Both the position numbers and the translations under genes were made by a program. 64,000 bases of DNA from Myxococcus landrumus (GTDB lineage Bacteria; Myxococcota; Myxococcia; Myxococcales; Myxococcaceae), in the NCBI RefSeq assembly GCF_017301635.1, contig NZ_CP071091.1:3546001-3610000 (forward strand), read 5' to 3'. The notes beneath the pieces were generated by a model. That model did not search any database, was not told where the DNA came from, and worked only from the letters and a program-made list of their open reading frames with translations. This document shows, in pieces, positions 36,052-44,406 of the stretch; within the stretch, counting starts at the first letter, position 1; every line of letters begins with the position of its first letter.

Positions 36052-36873
36052 ATGGACGCCGTCATCGAACAACTCAGGACTCTGGCCCTCGCACAAGCCT
36101 TCCCCTTCCTGCTCAAGGCCATGGGGGCGTTGGTGTTGTGGTTCGTGGGTCGAGCCATCATCAATGCCTTCCGGCGCGTGCTGTACCTCACGCTGCACAA
36201 GCGTCAGTTCGACGCCACGCTCATCCGCTACATCGAGTCGCTGTTCGCCGGCTCCCTCACCATCCTCCTGCTGCTCGGCATCCTGGGGATGATGGGGTTC
36301 GAGACCACGTCCTTCGCCGCGCTGCTGGCCGCGGCCGGTATCGCCATCGGTACGGCGTGGTCCGGACTGCTCTCCAACTTCGCCGCGGGCATCTTCCTGC
36401 TCGTGCTGCGTCCCTTCCGCGTGGGCGATGAAATCTCCGCTGCGGGCGTGACGGGCCTGGTGCAGGAGATTGGCCTCTTCGCCACCACCATCGACACGGG
36501 AGACAACCTGCGCATCTCCGTGGGCAACAACCGGCTCTTCGGCGACAACATCATCAACTTCAGCCATCACCCCCACCGCCGGGTCGCCATCAAGGTGCCG
36601 CTGATGCACGGCTGCGACGTGCACGGCTTGATGAAGGCCTTCCTCGCGCGGGTGGAGCAGGTGGATGGCGTCATGGACCAGCCCGCGCCCGGCGTCGGCA
36701 TCGCGGAGTTCGCCGCGCAAGGCCCCGTGATTGTCATTGGCGTGAGCTGCAAGCCCTCCACGGCGGGCGCCGTCACGGGCGCCATCACCCTGGCGGCCGC
36801 GGAGGTCCTCATCTCCACGGGCTACGTCGTGCCGCCGCAGCTCGCGATGTCGGACATCGCCAAGGCGAGCTGA
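36052..36873 (+). CDS. mscS: Small-conductance mechanosensitive channel
   Basis: 273 residues, the minimal MscS length. Three N-terminal membrane helices are visible, the third being the pore-lining AALLAAAGIAIGTAWSGLLSNFAAGIFLLVLRPFRVGDEI with the Gly/Ala zipper. The cytoplasmic beta domain follows (TGLVQEIGLFATTIDTGDNLRISVGNNRLFG) and the alpha/beta cage at the end. The channel opens on membrane tension to release solutes on osmotic downshock. AGGAG at 36043-36047 fixes the ATG. Confidence 0.93.
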   Translation: MDAVIEQLRTLALAQAFPFLLKAMGALVLWFVGRAIINAFRRVLYLTLHKRQFDATLIRYIESLFAGSLTILLLLGILGMMGFETTSFAALLAAAGIAIGTAWSGLLSNFAAGIFLLVLRPFRVGDEISAAGVTGLVQEIGLFATTIDTGDNLRISVGNNRLFGDNIINFSHHPHRRVAIKVPLMHGCDVHGLMKAFLARVEQVDGVMDQPAPGVGIAEFAAQGPVIVIGVSCKPSTAGAVTGAITLAAAEVLISTGYVVPPQLAMSDIAKAS

Positions 36874-36899
36874 CCCGGCCCGTCGGTGGGTGCCTCGGC

Positions 36900-37544
36900 T
36901 CAGTGGTAGTTGAGGCACCCGCCGTAGGACGCGGATTCGGACACGACCTCCACCGAAACGGCGGGGACGATCTCCAGGGCGTCGAACGACAGCCCGTCCC
37001 TGCAGACGCCCCGCGCCAGTTGATAGCCGGGCGCCAGCGCCTCCAGGTTGGTGATGCCATTCCACTCGCGCAGCTCCGAGAGGAGCGCGGGAGTCACCGT
37101 CGGGGCGTAGAGCACGACGTGGGTCCCCGAGAGGCCCCGCAGCGGCTCCGACTCGACGTCGAAGCGGTCATCGCCGTTGACGTCCTGGTACACGGCGATG
37201 CGGCCTGTTCCCAGGAAGCCCGCGCCCGCGCCCAGGTCATTGAGCGCGCCTGGACCGGGCTCGCCCGTCAGCCGCAGGGACCAGGCCCCTGGAAGCGACT
37301 GCGGCACCGCCACGCCCCCTTGCGAGACGAGGGTGTCTCCATTCCGCATCCAGTTCTCCCAGGCGATGGTCAGCCGGGTCGCTCCGGTTTGCGAAGCAGG
37401 CTCCAGCGACACCACCTGGCCCGTGAGGACGTAGCCCGCCTCCTCCTGCTGTGGCCCGGGCTCTTTCGATTTCGAGTCCTCGCCACACGCCACGAGCCAC
37501 ACCAGTCCCGACACCGCGACAGCGGAAGACAAACGATGATTCAT
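36900..37544 (-). CDS. Predicted lipoprotein of unknown function
   Basis: 214 residues: signal peptide with lipobox WLVAC, a charged KSKEPGPQQEE linker and a beta-rich body (YVLTGQVVSLEPASQTGATRL, GTGRIAVYQDVNGDDRFDVES). The DVNGDDRFD segment resembles a calcium-binding dockerin-like loop. The C-terminal part has two Cys (GVCRDG, GGCLNYH) that may form a disulfide. No family is recognised. GGGGGATT precedes the ATG. It is convergent with mscS. Confidence 0.75.
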   Translation of the reverse strand: MNHRLSSAVAVSGLVWLVACGEDSKSKEPGPQQEEAGYVLTGQVVSLEPASQTGATRLTIAWENWMRNGDTLVSQGGVAVPQSLPGAWSLRLTGEPGPGALNDLGAGAGFLGTGRIAVYQDVNGDDRFDVESEPLRGLSGTHVVLYAPTVTPALLSELREWNGITNLEALAPGYQLARGVCRDGLSFDALEIVPAVSVEVVSESASYGGCLNYH

Positions 37545-37662
37545 GTGGGAATCCCCCGGATGTTTCGTCGCCCGGCTCGCCTGGAGCCTTGGATTGGCGA
37601 CGACTGACTGGCTAAGACGGTAGCACGCGGGGCGATAGCGGCTCCGCGAAGGTGTCCCGGGA

Positions 37663-38559
37663 ATGCACTCGCTGGCGAACATCGACGCCTTCGTGCGGGC
37701 CGTGGAGGAAGGCGACTTCACGCGGGCCGCGAAGAAGCTCAACCTCACGGCCTCGGCGGTGAGCCGGCGCATCGCCCGGCTGGAGGAGGAGCTGGGGGTG
37801 AAGCTCTTCCAGCGCACCACCCGCGCGCTGCGGCTCACCGAGGATGGGCGTGAGTTCCACGCCCGCTGCCAGCGCCTCCTCGCGGACCTGGAGGAAGCAA
37901 AGGAATCCCTCTCCCGCTCCCGCGAGCACCCCAGCGGCAGGCTGCGCGTGGAGGCACCCCAGGTCATCGGACAGCTCGTCCTCGCCCCTGCTCTGCCCCG
38001 CTTCCTCGCGAGCCATCCGGGCCTGGAGCTGCACCTCACCTTGCGCGACACCGTGGTGGACCCCGTCGCGGAGGGCGCCGATGTGCTCCTCCGCATGGGC
38101 CGCCTGGAGGACTCCGGACTGGTGGCCCGGAAGCTGGGCACCGCGCGACTGGTGGCCTGCGCGTCCCCGGACTACCTGGCCCGTCGGGGGACCCCCATCA
38201 CCCCGTCCGACCTCGCCCAGCACGACTGCCTGGGCTTCCTGCGTGACGGCGTCTCCACCGACTGGCTCCTGCGGGAGGGCGACGAAGCGGTCCGGGTGAC
38301 GCCGCGGGGAAGCCTCCACGTCAACCACGGCGCGACGCTCCGGGACGCGGCCTTGATGGGGCTGGGCATCGCGTGGCTCTTCGACTTCATGGTGGCACGG
38401 GAGCTTGCGTCCGGAGCCCTGGTCCGCGTGCTGGAGTCCTCCTCCCGCGAGTCACGTCCCATCCACGTCCTGCACCCACCCAATCCGCATCTCCCCTCGC
38501 GCGTCCGAGTGTTCCTCGACTTCGTCGCCACGCTGTTTCCCGCCGCGAAGGGCCGATAG
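37663..38559 (+). CDS. LysR-family transcriptional regulator
   Basis: 298 residues. The winged helix is at 3-62 (LANIDAFVRAVEEGDFTRAAKKLNLTASAVSRRIARLEEELGVKLF, split across helices), followed by an effector domain with LRVEAPQVIGQLVLAPALPRFL, VAEGADVLLRMGRLEDSGLVARKL and LVACASPDYLARRGTP. It is of the same subgroup as the regulator at 3567. The divergent neighbour is the lipoprotein gene at 36900, 118 bases away, which may be its target. The start is ATG 37663. Confidence 0.9.
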   Translation: MHSLANIDAFVRAVEEGDFTRAAKKLNLTASAVSRRIARLEEELGVKLFQRTTRALRLTEDGREFHARCQRLLADLEEAKESLSRSREHPSGRLRVEAPQVIGQLVLAPALPRFLASHPGLELHLTLRDTVVDPVAEGADVLLRMGRLEDSGLVARKLGTARLVACASPDYLARRGTPITPSDLAQHDCLGFLRDGVSTDWLLREGDEAVRVTPRGSLHVNHGATLRDAALMGLGIAWLFDFMVARELASGALVRVLESSSRESRPIHVLHPPNPHLPSRVRVFLDFVATLFPAAKGR

Positions 38560-38571
38560 GGCGCGCTCGGG

Positions 38572-39510
38572 TCAGCGGGCATTCAACGCCGCGTTGAGCC
38601 CGTGGACCCCCGCCCGGGCCCAGCGCTCGCCGATGGCCGCATAGCCCGGCGCCTGCACGAAGGGCGGCAGGGTCTCCTCGGAGGTGCGCTCATGGAACAT
38701 GGAGAGCGGCCGGACACCCTGGGCGGCACACGCCAGGCGGACCGCGCGCCACGGCAACCCGGCCTCCTCCATGACCCGCAGGAAGTCATCCCGCCGGAGG
38801 CTCTGGTCCGCGCTCTCCAGGATGCGCGGGCGCATCGTCTTCTTGTAGGGCTTCTCCGGCCACCAGTCCTTGGTGCGCCGCCGGCACTCCCGCTGCTCCG
38901 CGTCACGAAGCGCCACCAGCCGCTCCCGGAAGGAATCCTCCGAGTCCTGGAGCAACTCCAACGCCGTGCGCCCCATCGCCGCGTAGAAGACATCCGACGT
39001 GTCATCCTTCCGCGCCCGTCCACCCACGAACCCCACATAGTCACGCGTGGCCGCGAGCAACTCCCGCTCCGCCGCGTCCACCGTCATCACTTCGACGGGA
39101 CGTGTCTCGGAGGCCTCCACGAAACCATCCCCCTCCATCCGCCCCACTCCATCAGGTGCCGGGAACGAATGGACATGGCGGTACCAGACGTTCCGCTCCG
39201 GAAAGACGAGCACCAGCTCCGGCAACCGGGGCAGCGGCGGTGGGGGTGAGGTGAGAATCCAGTCTCCAGGGTCCACGGCGTGGAGCGCACGGAGGGCGAC
39301 CAGGCCCTGGGCTCGCATCCGCTCGAACCAGACGTAGAAGGACGGCTCGAAGCCATCTCCCACCTGGAACCCACGGAAGTCTTCTCGACGGGGGAAGAAC
39401 GTCCCGGCGGTGGGATCATCCAGCATCAGCGCACGGAGATCCTGCCCTCCGAGCCGAGCGTTTCCGACAATCGCCGCCTGCCATGCATAGAGATGGACGA
39501 GGATGCTCAT
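38572..39510 (-). CDS. Hypothetical cytoplasmic protein
   Basis: 312 residues, no signal peptide or membrane helix. I do not recognise the family. The N-terminal half is hydrophobic/aromatic-rich (ILVHLYAWQAAIVGNARLGG, FEPSFYVWFERMRAQGLVAL) and the second half charged and helical (SFRERLVALRDAEQRECRRR). Codon use matches the neighbours, so it is a resident gene. It lies downstream of the precursor peptides on the same strand, but a strong terminator (39571-39607) separates them, so it is probably not part of that operon. Confidence 0.65.
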   Translation of the reverse strand: MSILVHLYAWQAAIVGNARLGGQDLRALMLDDPTAGTFFPRREDFRGFQVGDGFEPSFYVWFERMRAQGLVALRALHAVDPGDWILTSPPPPLPRLPELVLVFPERNVWYRHVHSFPAPDGVGRMEGDGFVEASETRPVEVMTVDAAERELLAATRDYVGFVGGRARKDDTSDVFYAAMGRTALELLQDSEDSFRERLVALRDAEQRECRRRTKDWWPEKPYKKTMRPRILESADQSLRRDDFLRVMEEAGLPWRAVRLACAAQGVRPLSMFHERTSEETLPPFVQAPGYAAIGERWARAGVHGLNAALNAR

Positions 39511-39570
39511 CGGGCGACTCTACCGTGTTTCCACGGCCAGCACGCGCGCACATGAGCCCCATCAAAGACA

Positions 39571-39607
39571 ATCACCAGCGGGTGGCATGAAACCACCCGC
39601 TGGTGAT
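39571..39607 (-). terminator. Terminator of the precursor peptide operon
   Basis: A perfect 15-bp stem, ATCACCAGCGGGTGG (39571-39585) with CCACCCGCTGGTGAT (39593-39607), 7-base loop. On the minus strand it is followed by TGTCTTTG. It lies downstream of the last precursor gene. A second, smaller hairpin (CGGGCGCG-AAAA-CGCGCCCG, 39620-39639) stands between it and the stop codon. Confidence 0.8.
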
Positions 39608-39646
39608 TTACGTCCGACACGGGCGCGAAAACGCGCCCGGTTCAGA

Positions 39647-39745
39647 CTACGGGAGCGACGCGAGGACGTCCGTGTTCAGCACGGGGAGGCTGCCACCACC
39701 GCCACAACCACGGGGACCGCCACGAACCTTGGTCTTGATCTGCAT
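39647..39745 (-). CDS. Precursor peptide 1 of a predicted exported peptide (RiPP-like) family
   Basis: 32 residues. The N-terminal 17 residues, MQIKTKVRGGPRGCGGG, are shared with the two genes upstream; the rest, GSLPVLNTDVLASLP, is its own. One conserved Cys (14), a double-Gly before it and a Gly run after it. GGAG lies before the ATG with the same spacing as in precursor 3 (GGAGCAATCCC-ATG). No family known to me matches. The conserved front is presumably the leader or recognition part and the variable tail the product. Cleavage by the C39 peptidase encoded nearby would be expected after a Gly-Gly pair, but which one is open. Third gene of the tandem set in transcription order. Confidence 0.75.
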   Translation of the reverse strand: MQIKTKVRGGPRGCGGGGSLPVLNTDVLASLP

Positions 39746-39812
39746 GGGATTGCTCCAGGTGAACTGCGGGTTGATACAACCACTGTGAACAAACAGCGCC
39801 CTACAACAGCGA

Positions 39813-39902
39813 CTACGGGAGCTGCGTGCGAACGCCACCGATGGTGGTGCTACCGCCGCCACAGCCACGGGGACCGCCACGAACCTTGGTCTTGATCTGC
39901 AT
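39813..39902 (-). CDS. Precursor peptide 2 of a predicted exported peptide (RiPP-like) family
   Basis: 29 residues: the conserved MQIKTKVRGGPRGCGGG, then STTIGGVRTQLP. AGGAGA lies seven bases before the ATG. It keeps the Cys14 and the LP ending of its neighbours although the tail between is unrelated, which argues for selection on both ends. The DNA of the conserved part is almost identical in the three copies, so the set arose by recent tandem duplication. The spacers on both sides are 66-67 bases. Second gene in transcription order. Confidence 0.75.
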   Translation of the reverse strand: MQIKTKVRGGPRGCGGGSTTIGGVRTQLP

Positions 39903-39968
39903 GGTCTTTCTCCTGGTGACTACGGTGTTTGCTCCAGACAGCCTGGAGTGTTCGAGAAAACGAACTGA

Positions 39969-40058
39969 CTACGGCAGCATCACGGGCAGGGAGGGCGAGA
40001 TCACGCCACCACCGCCACAGCCACGGGGACCGCCACGAACCTTGGTCTTGATCAGCAT
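39969..40058 (-). CDS. Precursor peptide 3 of a predicted exported peptide (RiPP-like) family
   Basis: 29 residues: MLIKTKVRGGPRGCGGG with Leu instead of Gln at position 2, then GVISPSLPVMLP. AGGAGCAATCCC precedes the ATG. It is the first gene of the operon, next to the divergent regulatory region shared with the exporter genes. As in the others there is one Cys, a basic front (K4, K6, R8, R12) and a hydrophobic tail ending in LP. Modification, if any, cannot be read from sequence. A role as bacteriocin, signal or developmental peptide is equally possible. Confidence 0.75.
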   Translation of the reverse strand: MLIKTKVRGGPRGCGGGGVISPSLPVMLP

Positions 40059-40458
40059 GGGATTGCTCCTGGCTTGAAACAGCGTTCCGGAATTGGAACA
40101 CCGGTCCTACGAACAACAGCTTTGATAATTTTATTCGTCGAATTCCTCACCAGCAGCGGGTGGGGACTCGCATCCGAAGTGCAATCATTAAAATCAGGCG
40201 GAATCAGTACGTCAAGCCATGGACGCAATTTTTGCGACGAAAGTCTTTGTAACTCTTCACGCCACAGACAATCTCAGACCACGCGAAACACCGTGTTCTC
40301 TGTAACCTTTCGCGCTACAGCCAATCTCAGACTGCGGCGACACCCATCACGCCGTGCGTCAAAACAGTCGAGACATGGCCTCGGCAATATTCGTCATCTC
40401 GATGTAAAATGCGACGGAACTGAACCACGGTCCGCACCGGAGCGCTGACGGGACGGCG
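40059..40458. promoter_or_regulatory. Divergent control region with two 19-bp sites in a direct repeat
   Basis: 400 bases between precursor 3 (leftward) and the HlyD gene (rightward), noticeably richer in A+T than the rest of the window. A 33-base direct repeat occurs at 40247-40279 and 40300-40332 (27 of 33 identical, 53 bases apart). Each copy contains a 19-bp imperfect inverted repeat, TGTAACTCTTCACGCCACA (40248-40266) and TGTAACCTTTCGCGCTACA (40301-40319), followed by a shared CAATCTCAGAC. Similar 19-bp sites recur at 50315-50423. I see no gene here; promoters for both directions are expected but cannot be placed with confidence. Confidence 0.65.
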
Positions 40459-41706
40459 GTGGCCAACGGCGATGGGATGGCTTCGTTCATGAGAGTGGGT
40501 GAAGGAATGTTCCCGCGAACCTTGCGCGCGCTGGTCCGGGGACAAGGGCGGTCGGCGGTGTGGCTGTTGCCGGTGGGGCTGTTCGCGGTCTGGGGCGTGT
40601 GGTTCGTCCAGGCGCGCATCACCGTCTACGAGCCCAGCGTGCAGGCGCGGCTGGAGGTCCACCGCGAGGTCTACGCCGTGGACGCGCCCGTGGAGGGGCG
40701 GCTGGTGAGGACCCACGTGGAGCTCCACCGGAAGGTGAGCGCGGGAGAGGTGCTCTTCGAGCTGGCCCATGAGCAGGAGGCGCGGCAGCTCGCCGAGGCC
40801 GAGGCGCTCTTGAAGGGATTGGGACCGCAGTTGGAGGCGGCCCGCGCGGAGCTGGAGGCGGAGCAGAGCGCATTGCAGGCTCAGCAGGAGCGAGGCACGG
40901 CCAGCGCGGAGGAGGCTCGTGCCCGGCTGTCGGAGGCCGAGGCCCTGGCGCGCCGCGCGCTGGAGGAGAAGACGCGCACCGAGCAGCTCTGGGAGCGGCG
41001 GCTGGTGAGCGAGTCGGAGTGGAATCAGGTGCGCACGGAGCTGGAGCGCGTGCAGGCGGCGGAGCAGGCCGCGCGCGCGGCGATGGCTCGCGTGAAGACG
41101 GATGGGACGATGCAGAGCACCGAGCGGCGCGTGCGCATCGCGGCGCTGCGGAGGGAAATCGCGGAGCTCGAGTCCGGGGAGAACGTCGCACGCGCCACCG
41201 TGGAGCGGCTGCGCGAGGAGATGGAGCGCCGCGTGGTGAAGGCGCCCGCGGACGGCCTCCTGGGCGAGACGAGCTCCGTGCGCATCGGGACGCAGGTGAA
41301 GGCAGGAGACCGCATCGCCACCGTCGTCGCGGGAGGCGACGTGCGCATCGTCGGGCAGTTCTCTCCGGCCACCGCGCTGGGCCGCGTGCGCGCCGGACAG
41401 AAGGCGAGAATGAAGCTGGAGGGCTTTGCCTGGACGGAGTTCGGGCTGGCGCAAGCCACCGTCGTGGCCGTGGCGAGCGAGGCCCGCGACGGCCTGGTGC
41501 GAGTGGAGCTGTCCGTGGACGAGATGCCGCCGGGCGTCCCGATGGAGCATGGCCTCCAGGGCACCGTCGACATCGCCGTCGAGGAGGCCACGCCGTTGAG
41601 GCTGGTGCTCAGGGCGCTGGGCAGGGGCATCGGGGGGCCGGCGCGAGCGCGTCCGCTTCCCTCGCGTGCGCCTGGGACGTTGGAGCTGTCGCGGGGTGGG
41701 AGCTGA
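40459..41706 (+). CDS. HlyD-family membrane fusion protein of the peptide exporter
   Basis: About 415 residues. A short cytoplasmic lead, one membrane helix (AVWLLPVGLFAVWGVWFV) and a periplasmic part. The biotinyl-lipoyl halves are at VYAVDAPVEGRLVRTHVELHRKVSAGEVLFEL and ERRVVKAPADGLLGETSSVRIGTQVKAGD, with a long alpha-helical hairpin between (about 110-255, rich in Glu/Ala/Arg). A beta-barrel follows. It bridges the inner-membrane ABC transporter to an outer-membrane channel; no TolC homologue is in the window. The start is uncertain: GTG 40459 after GGGACGG, or ATG at 40477, 40489 or 40507. Only 3 bases separate it from the peptidase-transporter gene. Confidence 0.85.
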   Translation: MANGDGMASFMRVGEGMFPRTLRALVRGQGRSAVWLLPVGLFAVWGVWFVQARITVYEPSVQARLEVHREVYAVDAPVEGRLVRTHVELHRKVSAGEVLFELAHEQEARQLAEAEALLKGLGPQLEAARAELEAEQSALQAQQERGTASAEEARARLSEAEALARRALEEKTRTEQLWERRLVSESEWNQVRTELERVQAAEQAARAAMARVKTDGTMQSTERRVRIAALRREIAELESGENVARATVERLREEMERRVVKAPADGLLGETSSVRIGTQVKAGDRIATVVAGGDVRIVGQFSPATALGRVRAGQKARMKLEGFAWTEFGLAQATVVAVASEARDGLVRVELSVDEMPPGVPMEHGLQGTVDIAVEEATPLRLVLRALGRGIGGPARARPLPSRAPGTLELSRGGS

Positions 41707-41709
41707 GAC

Positions 41710-44406
41710 ATGGCGGGCAAGCGACGACTCCTCATCCCCGAGGTCATCCAGACATCGGCCATGGACTGCGGTCCCGCGGCGCTGAAGGCGCTGTTCGACG
41801 GCTTTGGCCTCCCGGTCAGCTATGGCCGGTTGCGTGAAGCCTGTCAGACGGATGTCGACGGGACCTCGGTCGACGTGCTGGAGGAGCTGGCGGGAAAGCT
41901 GGGATTGGACGCCACGCAGGTCGTCCTGCCCAGGGACCACGTGCTCCTGCCTGAAACCCAGGCCCTGCCCGCCATCATGGTGGTGCGTCTGGCGGACAGC
42001 AATCTGCACTTCGTCGTCGTCTGGCGGCGCTGGGGCCACCTGATTCAAATCATGGACCCCGCCATGGGGCGCCGCTGGGTGACGGTGACGGAGCTGATGG
42101 ACCGGCTCTATGTCCACGCCATCTCCGTCCCCGCCGAGGCCTTCCGTGAATGGGCGGGCACCCAGGAGTTCCTCGCGGGGATGCACCTGAGGCTCTCCGC
42201 GCTCGTCGGCAAGGCGAGCGCCGAGCGGATGGTCTCCGAGGCCCTGGCGGACGCGTCATGGAAGGGTGTGGCGAGCCTGGACGCGACGACGCGGATGGTC
42301 CAGACGCTGGTGGACGGAGGCGGCGTGGAGCGAGGCGAGGCGGCCTCGCGCTTCCTGGAGCAGTTGCTGGCGGAGGCGCGCTCGGCGCTCGCGGAGGGGC
42401 GCGCGGAGCAGGTCATCCCCGCGTCCTACTGGACGGCGGTGGGAGGCGCGGACGACGAGGAGGTCACCCTTCGCGGCGTCGTGTGCATCCTGGCCCGAGG
42501 ACTTCGCCAGGAGCGCGCCGCGGATGAGCCGCCCCTCTCCGCGGACCTCCAGGCCGCCCTGAGCGAACCCCCGACCCGGCCGCTGCGGGAGCTGGTGGGG
42601 CTGATGCGCAGGGACGGCGTGCTCGCGCCCACCTTCCTCGCCGCCGTCGCGCTGGCGGCGGCCGTGGGCGGCTTCCTGGAGGCACTGCTGCTGCGCGGCA
42701 TCATCGACGCGGGGCGATACCTCACCACGCAGGAGCAGCGGCTGGCGGGCGTCGTGACGCTCCTGATGTTGATGGGCGTGCTCGTCCTGCTGGAGCTGCC
42801 GCTCGCGCAGGGGACGCTGAAGCTGGGCCGAGGGCTGGAGCTGCGCTTGCGGCTGGCGTTCCTCGACAAGATTCCGCGCCTGGGAGACCGCTACTTCCGC
42901 AGCCGGCTGGTCTCCGACATGGCCCAGCGGTGTCACGGCATCCATCAAGTGCGCACCGTGCCCTCGCTCGCCGTCAGCGTGCTGCGCGCCACCGCGGAGC
43001 TGCTCGTCACGACGCTGGGCCTCGTGTGGCTGGCCCCCGGCAGCGCGCCGTTCATCATCCTCGGCGGTGGGCTCGCGCTCGCGGTTCCCCTGCTCGCCCA
43101 GCGCTCGCTGCTGGAAGCGGACCGGAGGATGCGCGACTTCGACGGCGTGCTGTCGCGCTTCTACCTGGACGCCATGCGCGGCGCCGTGGCGCTGCGAGCC
43201 CATCGCGCGGAGATGACGCTGAAGCGCGCCCACGAGGAGCCGCTGCACGAGTTCGTCCGCGCCGCGAGGACCCTGCTCAGCCGGGGCATCATCACCGACA
43301 CGCTGGCCACGCTCGCCGCCACGGGAGGCTCGGTGGCCATCGTCCTTCACGCCATCTCGCGAGGCATCGAGCCCGGCGCCGTCCTGCTGCTCGTGTACTG
43401 GGCGCTGGCGCTCGCCACGGTGGGCAAGCAACTGGCGGACGCGCTGCGCCTGTATCCCGCGGCCTCGTCGCTGACCGGTCGCATGATGGAGCCGCTGCTC
43501 GCGCCGGATGAGGTGGGCGCGGGATTGGAGACCGTGTCCGACGCCCCCCAGGCCAAGGCCCAGGGAGGCGTCGGCTTCGCGCTGCGACAGGTGGAGGTGA
43601 AGGCCGCGGGCTTCACCGTGCTGGAGGGCATCGACGTGACGGTGCGGCCCGGGGAGCACGTGGCCATCGTCGGCCCGTCCGGCGCGGGCAAGTCGTCCCT
43701 CGTCGGCATCCTGCTGGGCTGGCACCGGCCGTCCTCGGGGCACGTGGAGGTGGATGGCCAGGTGCTGGAAGGCCAGGTGCTCGCGCGCCTGCGGCGGCAG
43801 ACGGCGTGGGTGGAGCCCGAGGTGACGCTGTGGAACAAGTCGCTGGTGGAGAACCTCGCGTACGGCGTGGAGACAGGTGATGTGCTGCCGCGCGTGGGCC
43901 AGGCCCTGCGCTCCGCGGACCTCATCGAGTTCCTCGACAAGCTCCCGCAGGGGTTGCAGACGCGGCTGGGCGAAGGCGGCAGCCTGCTGTCGGGCGGCCA
44001 GGGTCAGCGCGTGAGGTTGGGCCGCGCGCTGCTGCGGCCCGGCGTGCGGCTGGCCATCTTCGACGAGCCCTTCCGCGGCCTGGAGCGCGACCGGCGCGCG
44101 TCGCTGCTGGAGCGCTCCCGCCGGGAGCTGTCGGGCGCCACGCTGCTGTGCATCATGCATGACATCGAGGAGACGATGACGTTCGACCGCGTCCTCGTCA
44201 TCCAGGGCGGCAAGCTCGTGGAGGACGCCAACCCTCGCGAGCTCGCCGCGCGCGCGGACTCCGTATACCGCTCGCTGCTCGACGAGGAAGCACGCATGCG
44301 CGAGACGCTGTCGGGCGGTGGCGGGTGGCGGAGGATGGTGCTGGAGCAGGGCCTGCTCACCGAGCGGCCCGGGACGGGCGAACGAGGCCAGGGGGAAGCG
44401 GCGTGA
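41710..44406 (+). CDS. Peptidase C39 / ABC transporter for double-glycine peptides
   Basis: 898 residues. Residues 1-145 form a complete C39 peptidase: Gln14, Cys20 in SAMDCGPAAL, His100 in SNLHFVVVW and Asp116 in IMDPA. A helical insert of about 150 residues (150-300) follows, which is longer than in ordinary bacteriocin exporters. Then come the transmembrane domain (about 310-600) and an ATPase with Walker A GPSGAGKSS (about 655), signature LLSGGQGQR, Walker B LAIFDEP and the His switch IMHD. It should cleave precursors after Gly-Gly and pump the product out. A GGGAG site precedes the ATG. Its stop overlaps the start of the second transporter by four bases. The peptide genes on the other strand are the obvious substrates. 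Confidence 0.92.
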   Translation: MAGKRRLLIPEVIQTSAMDCGPAALKALFDGFGLPVSYGRLREACQTDVDGTSVDVLEELAGKLGLDATQVVLPRDHVLLPETQALPAIMVVRLADSNLHFVVVWRRWGHLIQIMDPAMGRRWVTVTELMDRLYVHAISVPAEAFREWAGTQEFLAGMHLRLSALVGKASAERMVSEALADASWKGVASLDATTRMVQTLVDGGGVERGEAASRFLEQLLAEARSALAEGRAEQVIPASYWTAVGGADDEEVTLRGVVCILARGLRQERAADEPPLSADLQAALSEPPTRPLRELVGLMRRDGVLAPTFLAAVALAAAVGGFLEALLLRGIIDAGRYLTTQEQRLAGVVTLLMLMGVLVLLELPLAQGTLKLGRGLELRLRLAFLDKIPRLGDRYFRSRLVSDMAQRCHGIHQVRTVPSLAVSVLRATAELLVTTLGLVWLAPGSAPFIILGGGLALAVPLLAQRSLLEADRRMRDFDGVLSRFYLDAMRGAVALRAHRAEMTLKRAHEEPLHEFVRAARTLLSRGIITDTLATLAATGGSVAIVLHAISRGIEPGAVLLLVYWALALATVGKQLADALRLYPAASSLTGRMMEPLLAPDEVGAGLETVSDAPQAKAQGGVGFALRQVEVKAAGFTVLEGIDVTVRPGEHVAIVGPSGAGKSSLVGILLGWHRPSSGHVEVDGQVLEGQVLARLRRQTAWVEPEVTLWNKSLVENLAYGVETGDVLPRVGQALRSADLIEFLDKLPQGLQTRLGEGGSLLSGGQGQRVRLGRALLRPGVRLAIFDEPFRGLERDRRASLLERSRRELSGATLLCIMHDIEETMTFDRVLVIQGGKLVEDANPRELAARADSVYRSLLDEEARMRETLSGGGGWRRMVLEQGLLTERPGTGERGQGEAA

